A DNA stretch of 64,000 nt from Lachnospiraceae bacterium UBA7196 (GCA_002490835.1 DKUU01000011.1:35235-99234); one strand, 5' to 3'; numbered from the stretch's first letter, positions 16,444 to 26,272 are shown. Made by a program: numbers and translations. The notes: generated by a model not told the origin, from the letters alone.

Positions 16444-17200
16444 TGTCTTTCTCCTCCTCTCCTACTTTATCTGTCTTATCGTCGATCAAACGCTTTGCGC
16501 AGCCTGTGTCCGCACAGTTCATGCAGTCGCTGTTGCAGCCAGACTGGATTTTGGACATATCTTTCCCTTTTCGTTCGCCGATGATCTTGACTTTATTCTG
16601 GATCGCTGTCAATAGCGCCAGCACAAAGAATGCGCCCGGCGCCATGATAAAGATGCTCACCGGTACGAAGCTGTCGGGCATTACATGGATGCCGAAGATC
16701 TCTCCCGCACCCAGAAGCTCACGCACTGCGCCGATACAGGTCAGCGCCACGGAAAAGCCAAGCCCCATGCCGATCCCGTCAAACAGCGACGCGATCACGG
16801 GATTTTTGTACGCATATGCCTCCGCACGACCTAAAATAATACAGTTTACCACGATCAGCGGTATGTAAATGCCAAGCGCGTCATAGAGGAAGGGAATAAA
16901 GCCCTGCAAAAGCAGTTCCACCATCGTCACGAAGGAGGCAATGATCACGATAAAGGCCGGGATCCTCACCTTATCGGGTATGATGTTACGCAGCAGGGAA
17001 ATAAATACATTGCTCAAGGCCAGCACCACCATAGTGGTCAGGCCCATGCCCAGACCATTGATCGCCGAGGTCGTCACCGCCAATGTGGGACACATACCCA
17101 GCATCAGAACAAAGGTCGGATTCTCCTTCACGATACCATTAAGCAGCCGCTCAGTTACCGGATTTTCCCGTTTTACTTCCTTTTCATCGATCTGGCTCAT
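16436..17200 (-). CDS. rnfE: Rnf complex subunit RnfE with extra cysteine-rich tail
   Basis: 254 residues, longer than the usual ~200. The six-helix core (about residues 20-205) has the cluster cysteines C37 (LMLGMCPTLA) and C120 (IVVNCIILG). After the last helix there is a ~45-residue tail with Cys at 222, 226, 229 and 234 (C-x3-C-x2-C-x4-C), which could bind zinc or an additional iron-sulfur cluster on the cytosolic side. The start overlaps the rnfG stop by 4 bp. Confidence 0.93.
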   Translation of the reverse strand: MSQIDEKEVKRENPVTERLLNGIVKENPTFVLMLGMCPTLAVTTSAINGLGMGLTTMVVLALSNVFISLLRNIIPDKVRIPAFIVIIASFVTMVELLLQGFIPFLYDALGIYIPLIVVNCIILGRAEAYAYKNPVIASLFDGIGMGLGFSVALTCIGAVRELLGAGEIFGIHVMPDSFVPVSIFIMAPGAFFVLALLTAIQNKVKIIGERKGKDMSKIQSGCNSDCMNCADTGCAKRLIDDKTDKVGEEEKDNA

Positions 17201-17799
17201 TGTCCGTCACCTCCTCCCAGCACTGTCTGGAAATAGTATAAGCCCGCATTGACTCCATTGGTCACTGCATTCGTGGTGATTGTCGCGCCGGAAATCGCGT
17301 CGATCTCATTGTCCGCCGCGGCACCATTCTTGGTATAGGCAAATTTTTCTACATTCTTACCTGCAAACTGCGGCTTCAGCACAGCTTCCGCCTGCATACC
17401 AAGGCCCGCCGTTTCAGAAATGGAAAGGATCGAGATACCGTTTACCGTCCCGTCCAAACGTACGCCGATGGAAAACCTAATATCCCCGCCGTAGCCTTCT
17501 TTTGTCGTCACCGTAATCACATAGCCCATCAGTTCACCGGATGCGTCTTTCGCCTCCATCACCTCATCGATGCTCTCCTGCTCATAGCCTTCTTCGTTCC
17601 AGCCTGCAGGCAGCGCTTCCACGCCGATCATGCCAAATGACGGTGCATCCTGAAATACTTCCTGACATGCCGCCTCCTTCGCCTTCGCTTCCTGTTCGGC
17701 TATGGGGTCCTTCGTCACCTGATAGACCAGACCGAGGAGCAGGCCCGCAATCACCGTGATCGCGACCATGATCCCGGTATTTTTCATCATCTCTTTCAT
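17197..17799 (-). CDS. rnfG: Rnf complex subunit RnfG (covalent flavoprotein)
   Basis: 200 residues. One N-terminal membrane helix (about 7-27), then an extracytoplasmic FMN-binding domain. The covalent flavin site is DAISGATITTNAV near residues 168-180, with the attachment Thr in S-G-A-T. It carries electrons between RnfD and RnfC/E in the membrane chain. Start and stop overlap its neighbours (rnfD, rnfE) by 4 bp each. Confidence 0.94.
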   Translation of the reverse strand: MKEMMKNTGIMVAITVIAGLLLGLVYQVTKDPIAEQEAKAKEAACQEVFQDAPSFGMIGVEALPAGWNEEGYEQESIDEVMEAKDASGELMGYVITVTTKEGYGGDIRFSIGVRLDGTVNGISILSISETAGLGMQAEAVLKPQFAGKNVEKFAYTKNGAAADNEIDAISGATITTNAVTNGVNAGLYYFQTVLGGGDGQ

Positions 17800-18728
17800 G
17801 CCTTCTCTCCCCCTTTCCCAAATGCTTTCGGAAAAGTGACCTTCTCAATCAGCGGCACTAAGAGGTTGCCGATGATGATGGCGTAGGACACACCCTCCGC
17901 GGAGGGGCCGAAGATCCGGAAAATCCCCGTCAAAATACCGAGCAGTACGCCGTACAAATACTGTCCGTTTTTCGTGATCGGTCTCGTCACATAATCCGTC
18001 GCCATAAAGAACGCGCCCAGCATCAGACCGCCTCCGGAAAGATGGGCGGATATGTAAGGCCAGTCAAACCCCCGGCCGCCGAACAGCGTCACAAAGACTG
18101 CCAGCGTTACAATGTAGGTACCGGGAATCCGCAGATCAATAATGCCGAACAAAATCAGGATACACGCCCCGATCACAATAGCGATCATGGACGTCTCGCC
18201 GATGGTGCCCGCCGTGCGGCCGATCACCATATCCAGAATGTTGACCCCCTCACCACTCTTTAAGTTCGCCAGCGGCGTCGCACCCGTGTAAGCGTCGCAG
18301 TCAAAGTTCGTCATGATAGAGGTAAAGGAGATCAACAGAAAACACCGCGCGCCCAGCGCCGGATTCATAAAGTTCTGTCCGATGCCGCCAAACAGCATCT
18401 TCACCACTAAAATAGCGAACACACCGCCCACCACACCGATCCACCAAGGCACAGACACCGGCAGATTGAGCGCCAGAAGCAGTCCCGTGACCACCGCGGA
18501 ATAATCTCCTATTGTTACTTTCTTCTTACAGATCATCTCAAACGCAAACTCCGTCGCCACCGTGGAGGCTACCGTTACCAAAATCAGCAACAGCGCCTTC
18601 GGCCCGAAGTTATAGATGCCAAATCCCGCCGCCGGAAGAAGGGCGATCACCACGGTGAGCATAATGCTCGCTGTGGTGGACTTCGATCTGACATGCGGAT
18701 TAGATGAAACCTTCATTAAATCATTCAT
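17796..18728 (-). CDS. rnfD: Rnf complex subunit RnfD
   Basis: 310 residues, about nine membrane helices. The RnfD/NqrB covalent FMN site is CDAYTGATPLANL (about residues 152-164). An AAGGAG lies upstream with a rather long spacing. RnfD is the main membrane-embedded flavin subunit and part of the ion path. It is 29 bp downstream of rnfC. Confidence 0.94.
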   Translation of the reverse strand: MNDLMKVSSNPHVRSKSTTASIMLTVVIALLPAAGFGIYNFGPKALLLILVTVASTVATEFAFEMICKKKVTIGDYSAVVTGLLLALNLPVSVPWWIGVVGGVFAILVVKMLFGGIGQNFMNPALGARCFLLISFTSIMTNFDCDAYTGATPLANLKSGEGVNILDMVIGRTAGTIGETSMIAIVIGACILILFGIIDLRIPGTYIVTLAVFVTLFGGRGFDWPYISAHLSGGGLMLGAFFMATDYVTRPITKNGQYLYGVLLGILTGIFRIFGPSAEGVSYAIIIGNLLVPLIEKVTFPKAFGKGGEKA

Positions 18729-18757
18729 CTCTACAGTCTATGCTCCTTTTATTTCTT

Positions 18758-20074
18758 CTATTTTTTCTTTTTCGCAAGCAGGAGCTTGCGCATGGATTTG
18801 ATATTCTGTGTCAGATGCCGCTTGGCCGGACAGACGAAGCTGCAGCAGCCGCACTCGCAGCACTCCATACCGTCATGGGCAAGGAAGGTCTCCTCGTCCC
18901 CGTTCGCCGCAGCAACCGCCAGAAGCTTCGGCACCACCCGTCCCGGGCAGACCTCCACACAGCGGCCGCAGTTGATACAGGCGCTCGGTTCCATACGGGA
19001 CACTTCATCTTCTGTAAGGCAAAGAAGCGCCGAGGCCGTCTTGGTGGTCGGCACATCCAGCCCGAAGAGGGCAAAGCCCATCATCGGCCCGCCGGATACG
19101 ATCTTGACCGGATCCTGCTTAAAGCCGCCCGCCTCCTCTATCAGTTCATGATAATTCGTACCGATGCGCACGATAAAATTCTGCGGGTTGGCAATAGCGT
19201 CCCCTGTCACCGTAACAATACGGTTCATCAAAGGCTTGCCCTCGATCACCGCATGATAGATCGCTACCACCGTATCCACGTTATTCACCACACAGCCCGC
19301 GTCTGCAGGAAGCATGGAAGAATTGATGGCCCTGCCCGTGGTCGCGTATATGATCTGCCGCTCTGCGCCCTGAGGATACTTTGTCTTTAACTCCTTTACG
19401 CTGATGCGCGGCTCGTCTTTCACCAATTCTTTTAATTTTTCAATACAATCCGGCTTGTTGTCCTCCACCGCCAGAATGCCCCTCGCGTTCTCAAACAGCT
19501 GCAGGGAAACCTTTAAGCCGCCGACCAGCTTCTCCGGCTCCTCCAGCATTCTCCGATAATCGGAGGTCAGATAAGGTTCGCACTCTGCGCAGTTCGCGAT
19601 CACATAATCGATCTTTTCCGGCTCTTTGGGGGAAAGTTTCACATGCGTCGGGAAACCCGCGCCACCCATACCGACGATCCCCGCTTCCTTCACGCACTCG
19701 ATGATCTCCTCCCTCGTCATCTCCTCAAGCGGTTTCCGCTTCGGATACTCTACCTCCTCGTAGAGGTAGTCATTTTCGATGACGATACTCATCACGCTGT
19801 CTCCCGTGACCACACGCCTCGGCTCGATCGCCTTCACCGTGCCCGATACCGTCGCATAAATGGGCGCTGACACAAAACCGCCCGCCTCCGCAATCTTCTG
19901 GCCCGTCAACACCCGATCGCCCTTCTCTACGATGGGTTTTGCCGGCGCACCGATATGCTGGGACAGCGGGTACACCAGATCTCCCTTTGGCAGCACCGCC
20001 TTGATGGGCTTATCCTTTGACAGATCCTTGCCGTCATAAGGGTGTATGCCGCCGTTAAATGTTCGTTTAGCCAT
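18758..20074 (-). CDS. rnfC: Rnf complex subunit RnfC
   Basis: 438 residues. First comes a Complex I 51-kDa-like flavin/NAD fold with GMGGAGFPTHVKL (about residues 138-150). Then come two 4Fe-4S motifs, CINCGRCVEVCP (about 367-378) and CCECGCCSFVCPAK. A biotin-lipoyl-like segment at the N-terminus (ISQHIGAPAKPIVEKGD region) is normal for RnfC. It is the NADH-side subunit and the first gene of the operon. AAAGGAG lies 13 nt upstream. Confidence 0.95.
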   Translation of the reverse strand: MAKRTFNGGIHPYDGKDLSKDKPIKAVLPKGDLVYPLSQHIGAPAKPIVEKGDRVLTGQKIAEAGGFVSAPIYATVSGTVKAIEPRRVVTGDSVMSIVIENDYLYEEVEYPKRKPLEEMTREEIIECVKEAGIVGMGGAGFPTHVKLSPKEPEKIDYVIANCAECEPYLTSDYRRMLEEPEKLVGGLKVSLQLFENARGILAVEDNKPDCIEKLKELVKDEPRISVKELKTKYPQGAERQIIYATTGRAINSSMLPADAGCVVNNVDTVVAIYHAVIEGKPLMNRIVTVTGDAIANPQNFIVRIGTNYHELIEEAGGFKQDPVKIVSGGPMMGFALFGLDVPTTKTASALLCLTEDEVSRMEPSACINCGRCVEVCPGRVVPKLLAVAAANGDEETFLAHDGMECCECGCCSFVCPAKRHLTQNIKSMRKLLLAKKKK

Positions 20075-20241
20075 ACCTGTAACCCTGCTCCTTTCACATC
20101 CAACTCACGCCGTCCCTGTCACTGCCCCGTATACCACAGAGCAATCATGGAACCGCTATAATAAATATACTATTTTTCGACGAAAAAAACTACTGCTAAT
20201 TCAAGAAATGTGATAAGATTATGGAAAGAATGGAGGCAATC

Positions 20242-21345
20242 ATGCAAATTGTAAACTATACCTTAGAATCCTTTTCAATTGATTACCCTCTGGAGCGTGT
20301 CGCACCCCTAAACAAATTACTGTTCATTGATATCGAAACCACAGGTTTTACTGCGAAAAGCTCTTCTCTCTATCTGATTGGAACAGCTTTCTGCACAGAT
20401 GGAAACTGGCAGATCAGACAGTGGTTTGCGGACGCTCCGGCCGAGGAAGCGGCACTCTTGGACGATTTTTTTGCCTTTGCCGCCTCTTACACGCACCTGA
20501 TCCACTTTAACGGCAATAATTTTGATCTCCCCTACCTGCTCCAAAAATGTGCGCAGCATAAAAAAACACACACTTTCGACGATTATGAGGGCATTGACCT
20601 ATATAAACGCCTCTCTCCCTACAAAGCCTTTCTGCATGTCCCTAATTGCAAGCAGAAGACGCTGGAGGCACTTCTTGGCATCCAAAGAAAAGACCGCTAT
20701 CACGGCGGCGAGTTGATCGAAGTCTACCGCCAGTACACGCAGGCGCCGACCGAAGAAGGAAAAATGCTCCTGCTTCTGCATAACCGTGAAGATATGCAGG
20801 GAATGCTGCGGCTTCTGCCCCTTCTCGCCGTCTACGATCTGTTCAACGGGGAGATTCGCGCCAAAAAAGTACAGGCGCAGCACTATATTGACTATCACGG
20901 TCAAGACAGGCAGGAACTTTTGATGAAGCTGTCACTGACCACCCCTCTGCCCTTTCCTCTCTCTGATTTTTCAAACGGCTGCTATTTCAGCGGTGAAAAT
21001 GATAAGGGTATCTTAAAAGTCCCCCTCTATGAGGAGGAAATGAAATATTTCTATGCAAATTACCATGATTACTACTATCTGCCGGAAGAGGATATCGCCC
21101 TCCATAAATCGGTGTCCGGTTTTGTGGATAAGGCTCACCGCATACAGGCTTCCGCCGCCAACTGCTACACCCGCAAATACGGCCTCTTCCTGCCCCAGTG
21201 GGATATTCTTGTAAAGCCTTTCTTTAAGCGGGATTACAAGAGCAGCGAACTCTTCTTTGAACTCACGGAAGAACGAAAGACCGACAGGGATCTCTTCTCC
21301 GCTTACGCTACCCATCTGCTCGGCAAAATGGCAAAAACATACTAG
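20242..21345 (+). CDS. YprB-like RNase H-fold exonuclease
   Basis: 367 residues. DEDD-type exonuclease motifs are clear: FIDIETTG (about residues 28-35), HFNGNNFDLPYL (about 91-102) and HNREDMQGM (about 180-188). This is the YprB ribonuclease-H-like family. The C-terminal half has no recognised domain. The ATG at 20242 is preferred over 20221 because GGAGG lies 5 nt before it and would be inside the longer coding form. It is a single plus-strand gene between divergent rnfC and convergent cheR. Confidence 0.82.
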   Translation: MQIVNYTLESFSIDYPLERVAPLNKLLFIDIETTGFTAKSSSLYLIGTAFCTDGNWQIRQWFADAPAEEAALLDDFFAFAASYTHLIHFNGNNFDLPYLLQKCAQHKKTHTFDDYEGIDLYKRLSPYKAFLHVPNCKQKTLEALLGIQRKDRYHGGELIEVYRQYTQAPTEEGKMLLLLHNREDMQGMLRLLPLLAVYDLFNGEIRAKKVQAQHYIDYHGQDRQELLMKLSLTTPLPFPLSDFSNGCYFSGENDKGILKVPLYEEEMKYFYANYHDYYYLPEEDIALHKSVSGFVDKAHRIQASAANCYTRKYGLFLPQWDILVKPFFKRDYKSSELFFELTEERKTDRDLFSAYATHLLGKMAKTY

Positions 21346-21383
21346 CCTGAAAAGAAAAATCTTCCTCAAGCGCCCCTACACAT

Positions 21384-21413
21384 AAAAAAGGCAGCCCACT
21401 TAGCTGCCTTTTA
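21384..21413. terminator. Bidirectional terminator between the YprB-like gene and cheR
   Basis: AAAAGGCAGC (21386-21395) pairs with GCTGCCTTTT (21403-21412), 10 bp perfect with A and T runs on both sides, so it can serve both converging genes. Confidence 0.85.
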
Positions 21414-21449
21414 TTGTCATATTCCATTTATGTCCGATCTGTTTTCCGT

Positions 21450-22229
21450 TTACAGCGGTTTCTGATAGAAGAAAGAATTTTTCCTCTCGAATCCCACGTC
21501 TTTGTAGTTGATGATCTGCTCGGTACTGCCGATAAACAGATATCCGCCCGGTTTCAAGCTCTTCTGGAACTTGCGGAAGACTTCATCTTTTGCTTCTTCC
21601 GTAAAATAAATGAGTACGTTCCGACACACGATCAAATGAAAATCCGTGACATATGTATCCTTAAGAAGGTTGTGTTCCTTAAATTCCACCCTTGACTTGA
21701 TCTCATCGGAAATCTGGTAGGACGGTCCGATCTGGGTGAAATATTTTTTCCGCAGATCCGCGGGTACGCCCGCAATGCTCTTCTCTGCGTACAGCCCCGT
21801 CTTCGCCTTTGCAATCACCTGCTTATCAAGATCGGTAGCATAAATCCTGATCTGATTTAAGGGCAGATGTCTGGAGAGCGCCATCACCAGTGAATAAGGC
21901 TCGTCGCCCGTAGAACAGGCTGCGCTCCAAATCTTCAAATTTTTCCCATAACGATTAATCAGATCCGGAAAAACATCCTTATCTAAAAGCTGCCACTGAT
22001 CGACGTTCCTATAAAATTCCGACACATTGATCGTAAGATAATTGACAAACTCCTCAAATTTTGTCTTATCGGTTTTAAGGGCCGCAACGTAGTTCTCGTA
22101 TCCTACAATCTTGTTCTTAGAGATCAGCGTGTCGATCCGGCGCTTCATCTGCTTTTCCTTGTAAGCGTTCAGGTCGATCTTGGTAAGGTCGAAAACCGCC
22201 TTCTTAAAGTACTCGTAGTCATACATCAT
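21450..22229 (-). CDS. cheR: CheR-type protein-glutamate methyltransferase
   Basis: About 259 residues. The N-terminal CheR domain covers residues 1-70. The SAM-binding domain has IWSAACSTGDEPYSLVMAL (GxxxGxEPYS type; about residues 99-117), YATDLDK and LIVCRNVLIYF. It methylates chemoreceptor glutamates with S-adenosylmethionine. No other chemotaxis gene is in the window, but the flagellin at 35 kb shows the organism is probably motile. The start is uncertain among GTG 22238, ATG 22229 and ATG 22226; GGGGAG lies just before the ATGs. Confidence 0.88.
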   Translation of the reverse strand: MMYDYEYFKKAVFDLTKIDLNAYKEKQMKRRIDTLISKNKIVGYENYVAALKTDKTKFEEFVNYLTINVSEFYRNVDQWQLLDKDVFPDLINRYGKNLKIWSAACSTGDEPYSLVMALSRHLPLNQIRIYATDLDKQVIAKAKTGLYAEKSIAGVPADLRKKYFTQIGPSYQISDEIKSRVEFKEHNLLKDTYVTDFHLIVCRNVLIYFTEEAKDEVFRKFQKSLKPGGYLFIGSTEQIINYKDVGFERKNSFFYQKPL

Positions 22230-22269
22230 GCTCCCCACCGTCCTTATTCTTTTTTATACCCCTTTTTAA

Positions 22270-23418
22270 TTAAGCTTCCGTCCCTTCGCTCTCCTCCGCG
22301 ATCACCGCGTCAATGTCAACAGACACCACATCCGCGTCAGACTCCGCTTTCTCAGCCTTAGGCTCCGGCGCCAGCATCGCTTTGATGCTTAAGCTGATCT
22401 TCTTGTCCGCTTCGTTAAAATCAACGACCTTCGCCGTCACTTCCTGCCCGCTCTTTAAGACATCGGCAGGTTTGTCGATATGCTCTTTGGAAATCTGGGA
22501 CACATGCAGCAATGCGTCGATGCCGGGCTCCAGTTCAATGAAGGCGCCAAAATCCGTCATACGCGCTACTTTACCTGTCACCTCGGTGCCGATGGCATAC
22601 TTATCCGCCGCGCCTCTCCAAGGATTCTGATCCTCGAACTTAAGGCTTAAGGCAACCTTCGTGCCGGAGATATCCTTGATAAGCACCTTCACCACATCGC
22701 CTACCTTAAATACCTTTTTCGGGTTCTCCACCCTGCCCCATGACATCTCGGAAATATGAAGCAGACCGTCGCAGCCGCCCAGATCGATGAATGCACCGAA
22801 ATCCGTCACATTCTTTACCGTCCCTTCCACGGTATCACCGACCTTAATCGTCTCAAAGAGTTTCTTCTGTAACTCCGCCTTTTCTTCCATGATCAACTGT
22901 TTTCTGTCGCCGATGTATCTTCTTCTCTTCGGATTGTACTCGCTGATGACGAACTGGATCTCCTGACCAGCGTACTTATTCAGATCCTTTTCATACGTAT
23001 CGGACACGAGGCTTGCCGGAATAAAGATTCTTACCTCTTCCACCACTACGCTTAAGCCGCCGTCCAAAACCTGCGCTACCTTAGCGGTCAGAACTTCTCT
23101 GTTTTCATAAGCTTCCTCGATGCGCTTATTGCCTCTGTCAGCAGCAAGGCGCTTATACGTAAGGAGAACCTGTCCCTCGCCGTCGTTTACCTTGAGTACC
23201 TTTACTTCCATGGTATCGCCGGGCTTCGCGATGGTCGTTAAGTCTACGCCCGGTTCGTTCGTATACTCGTTTCGTGTCAGAACGCCGTCTGATTTGTAAC
23301 CGATGTTTAAGATGATTTCTTCGGGCTTTACATCGATAACGGTACCTTCAACAATCTCTCCTGTGTGTATTGTCTTCAAAGACTCCTCTAACATTTGTTC
23401 AAAAGTTAATTCGGACAT
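22270..23418 (-). CDS. rpsA: 30S ribosomal protein S1 / S1 RNA-binding domain protein
   Basis: 382 residues with four S1 domains at about 15-85, 100-170, 190-260 and 275-345; the last two are best conserved (GTVKNVTDFGAFIDLGGCDGLLHISEM and its repeat). The acidic C-terminus is low complexity. GAGGAGG lies 9 nt before the ATG, and the first 20 bp overlap the ispH 3' end in another frame. In many Clostridia this protein is fused to IspH; here the two are separate but coupled. Confidence 0.92.
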   Translation of the reverse strand: MSELTFEQMLEESLKTIHTGEIVEGTVIDVKPEEIILNIGYKSDGVLTRNEYTNEPGVDLTTIAKPGDTMEVKVLKVNDGEGQVLLTYKRLAADRGNKRIEEAYENREVLTAKVAQVLDGGLSVVVEEVRIFIPASLVSDTYEKDLNKYAGQEIQFVISEYNPKRRRYIGDRKQLIMEEKAELQKKLFETIKVGDTVEGTVKNVTDFGAFIDLGGCDGLLHISEMSWGRVENPKKVFKVGDVVKVLIKDISGTKVALSLKFEDQNPWRGAADKYAIGTEVTGKVARMTDFGAFIELEPGIDALLHVSQISKEHIDKPADVLKSGQEVTAKVVDFNEADKKISLSIKAMLAPEPKAEKAESDADVVSVDIDAVIAEESEGTEA

Positions 23419-24268
23419 AATTTTGAACCTCCTCGATAATATTGTTTGGGGTCGAAGCCCCTGCTGTAATACCCACCAGTCGGACAGTTTCAGGTAACTT
23501 TAAATGCAGATCAGCGAGCGTTCGGATATGATAGGTTTCCTCGCACTCCTGTCTGCAGATCTCATAGAGCTTTCGCGTGTTAGAACTATGATTCCCACCT
23601 ATTACTATCATAACATCGACACGGGCCGCAAGTTCTCTGGCCTCTGTCTGACGCACTTCCGTAGCGTTACATACAGTATTCACAACACTAACATTGTAAC
23701 CTTTTTTTTCGAGAATTTCAACCACATCTTGAAATTTCTTGTAGTTAAATGTCGTTTGTGAAACAACTGCCAGTGCTTCATTCTCCTTGAACGTGATTTT
23801 TTCGGCCTCCTCCGGAGAACCGATGATGTAGGTTTCCGTGTAAGACCACCCTCTGGTCGCCTCCACTTCCGGATGCCCCTTATCGCCGACGATCACGATG
23901 CTTTTCCCCTCAGCGCTCTCCCTCTCTACGATATCATGAATCCGCTTGACAAAAGGACAGGTGGCATCCGTCACCTGATACCCCAGCGCCTTAAGGCTTT
24001 CACAGACGCTTCTTTCCACCCCGTGAGAACGGATAATGACTGTCCCCCGCTTCTTTTCAGGAACCTGTCCGGCCTCCGCAAGCGAAGACAGCACGTGCAC
24101 ACCACGCCTTTGCAGATCGTCTACCACCACTTCATTATGTATGATCGATCCGTATGTGTAGATCGGCGGCTCGTCTTCCCTCCTGCTCTCAATCTGTTCG
24201 TAGACGGTATCGACCGCCCTCTGTACGCCGAAGCAAAAGCCCGCGTGCTCTGCGAGAATTACTTCCAT
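23399..24268 (-). CDS. ispH: 4-hydroxy-3-methylbut-2-enyl diphosphate reductase IspH
   Basis: 289 residues. The three cluster cysteines are in AGFCFGVQRA (12), DATCPFVKR (about 98) and NTVCNATEVRQ (about 199). Other IspH signatures are GSIIHNEVVVDDL and GGNHSSNTRKL. It makes IPP and DMAPP at the end of the MEP isoprenoid pathway. GGAGG precedes the start by 6 nt. It lies between cmk and rpsA, the usual clostridial order. Confidence 0.95.
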   Translation of the reverse strand: MEVILAEHAGFCFGVQRAVDTVYEQIESRREDEPPIYTYGSIIHNEVVVDDLQRRGVHVLSSLAEAGQVPEKKRGTVIIRSHGVERSVCESLKALGYQVTDATCPFVKRIHDIVERESAEGKSIVIVGDKGHPEVEATRGWSYTETYIIGSPEEAEKITFKENEALAVVSQTTFNYKKFQDVVEILEKKGYNVSVVNTVCNATEVRQTEARELAARVDVMIVIGGNHSSNTRKLYEICRQECEETYHIRTLADLHLKLPETVRLVGITAGASTPNNIIEEVQNYVRINF

Positions 24269-24285
24269 AACTTACCTCCGCCATA

Positions 24286-24942
24286 CTATTTTATAAGGGA
24301 GATAACGGCATCCGCCACTTCCTCCACCGTCATGCGGGAAGAGTCCACAAGCACCGCATCCTCAGCCTGCTTTAACGGTGAAAGCTCTCTCGTCATATCC
24401 TGCCTGTCCCGCTCGATGATATCCTGCTCGATCACCGCCAGATCGCAGTCTTCGCCCCGCTCCGTAAGTTCCTTATAACGACGCAGCGCCCTTTCGTGGC
24501 TGTCCGCCGTAAGAAAGACCTTTACCTGCGCGTTCGGCAGCACACAGGTGCCGATGTCCCGTCCGTCCATCACCACGTCCGCGTCCGCCGCCAGCTTCTG
24601 CTGCAGCTGCACCAGCTTCTTTCGCACATTGGGATTGGGACTGCTCGAAGACGCCATCCTCCCGACCTCCTCCGTACGGATATAGCCGTTTACATTCTCC
24701 CCATTCAGGTAAACGATCTGCACGCCGTCCTCATAGCCGATGGTGATATCCGCCTCCTGACACTTCGCGTCGATTGCCGCCGTATCCGAAGGGTCAACAC
24801 CCTCCCTGAGCAGATATAAGGCCATCGCGCGATACATAGCTCCCGTATCCACATAGATATAACCCTTCTTTGCCGCGATCCGCTTGGCAATGGTACTCTT
24901 TCCCGCGCCTGCAGGCCCGTCTATCGCAATATTGATTCCCAT
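24286..24942 (-). CDS. cmk: (d)CMP kinase
   Basis: 218 residues. P-loop IDGPAGAGKSTIAKRIA (about 6-22), then VDTGAMYRA, MDGRDIGTCVLPNA and the CMP-binding insert. It phosphorylates CMP/dCMP with ATP. AGGAGG precedes the start. First of cmk-ispH-rpsA. Confidence 0.95.
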   Translation of the reverse strand: MGINIAIDGPAGAGKSTIAKRIAAKKGYIYVDTGAMYRAMALYLLREGVDPSDTAAIDAKCQEADITIGYEDGVQIVYLNGENVNGYIRTEEVGRMASSSSPNPNVRKKLVQLQQKLAADADVVMDGRDIGTCVLPNAQVKVFLTADSHERALRRYKELTERGEDCDLAVIEQDIIERDRQDMTRELSPLKQAEDAVLVDSSRMTVEEVADAVISLIK

Positions 24943-24970
24943 AATCGTCTCCTCCTATCCTTATATCGGC

Positions 24971-26272
24971 TTAAATCCGTGAACCGGCAAGATGTCCCGT
25001 TGACCATGCGATCTGCAGATTAAAACCGCCCGTCAACGCATCCAGATCAAGGATCTCACCCGCAAAATAAAGTCCCTTCACCCGCTTCGACTCCATGGTG
25101 GAAGGATTTACCTCCTTTACACTAACGCCGCCCCTCGTAATGACAGCCTCCGCAAACCCCCGCAGGCCTGCACTCTGCATGGTAAGTCCTTTTGTGAGCC
25201 GCACCAGAACCTCCCTCTCCCGTTTGGTGATCTCATGAATCTTTCGATCCGGATCGATCCCTGAAAGAGCAATCATAACAGGTGTTAGCTTTGCCGGATA
25301 AAGGCTCCCGATCACATTTTTAAGACTTTTGTTGCGGTTTCCCTCAAACTCCCGCAAAATGCGTCTGTCAAGCTGCTCCTCCGTGAGCGCCGGCTTCAGG
25401 TCTAATGTGAAGACTACATGCTCCTTATCCTTACAGCTGCCATAATAGCTGCTGGCAGTCAGGGCTAATGGTCCGCTGATGCCAAAATGGGTGAAAAGCA
25501 GTTCTCCAAAGCCTTGCCAGACCTTTTTTGTACCACAGTGCATCGTCAGCTCTACATTTTTTAACGAAAGCCCCTGCAGGGCCGCACACCAGTCTTCCTT
25601 CGTCTCGATCGGCACAAGGGCGGGCGAACATTCCTTTATCGTATGTCCGAGTTCCTCCGCCATCCGGTAGCCGTCCCCCGTCGAGCCCGTACTCTGATAA
25701 GAAAGACCGCCCGTCGCCAACACCACCGCCGAAGCCATGATCTGCTCTCCGTCCTCCAGCACAACACCTGTTATGTGACTTCCGTTTTCGGGCGCACGCG
25801 TTTTCTCAGCCGCCGGACTTTTGTCCTTAACCTCTTTCGCGGCCTCCTCTGTCAGAAGTCCCCTCACCGCCGCGCCAAACCGCACCTTTACGCCCTGTTT
25901 GCGCAAAAGCCGCTCCAAGGCTGCCGTCACATCGGAAGCATGATCTGACACTGGAAAGACCCGTTCACCGCGCTCCGTCTTTAAAGAACAGCCGTTATTT
26001 TCCAACAGCGCCATCATTGCCGCATTGTCAAATTCATGGTAGGCGCTATAGAGGAATTTGGGGTTGCTCACAACATTTTCAAAGAACTTGTCCCGTTCGC
26101 AGGCGTTTGTCACATTGCAGCGGCCCTTTCCGGTTATGTAGAGCTTCTTGCCCAATTTTTCATTCTTTTCGCATAAAATAACGCGGCATCCCTGTTTAGA
26201 CGCCGCGATTGCCGCCATCATTCCCGCCGCGCCGCCGCCAATCACGACCACCTGTCTTTTTTCCATACGCAT
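24971..26272 (-). CDS. NAD(P)/FAD-dependent oxidoreductase, HI0933/YhiN family
   Basis: 433 residues. FAD-binding start VVIGGGAAGMMAAIAA (about 9-24) and CEKNEKLGKKLYITGKGRCNVTNA (positions ~34-57), the family signature. C-terminal GGVSVKEVNPSTMESK and LYFAGEILDLDALTGGFNLQ match YhiN proteins. Physiological substrate unknown in this family. The start may be the second Met (26266). It precedes cmk by 28 bp and may be the head of that run. Confidence 0.9.
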   Translation of the reverse strand: MRMEKRQVVVIGGGAAGMMAAIAASKQGCRVILCEKNEKLGKKLYITGKGRCNVTNACERDKFFENVVSNPKFLYSAYHEFDNAAMMALLENNGCSLKTERGERVFPVSDHASDVTAALERLLRKQGVKVRFGAAVRGLLTEEAAKEVKDKSPAAEKTRAPENGSHITGVVLEDGEQIMASAVVLATGGLSYQSTGSTGDGYRMAEELGHTIKECSPALVPIETKEDWCAALQGLSLKNVELTMHCGTKKVWQGFGELLFTHFGISGPLALTASSYYGSCKDKEHVVFTLDLKPALTEEQLDRRILREFEGNRNKSLKNVIGSLYPAKLTPVMIALSGIDPDRKIHEITKREREVLVRLTKGLTMQSAGLRGFAEAVITRGGVSVKEVNPSTMESKRVKGLYFAGEILDLDALTGGFNLQIAWSTGHLAGSRI

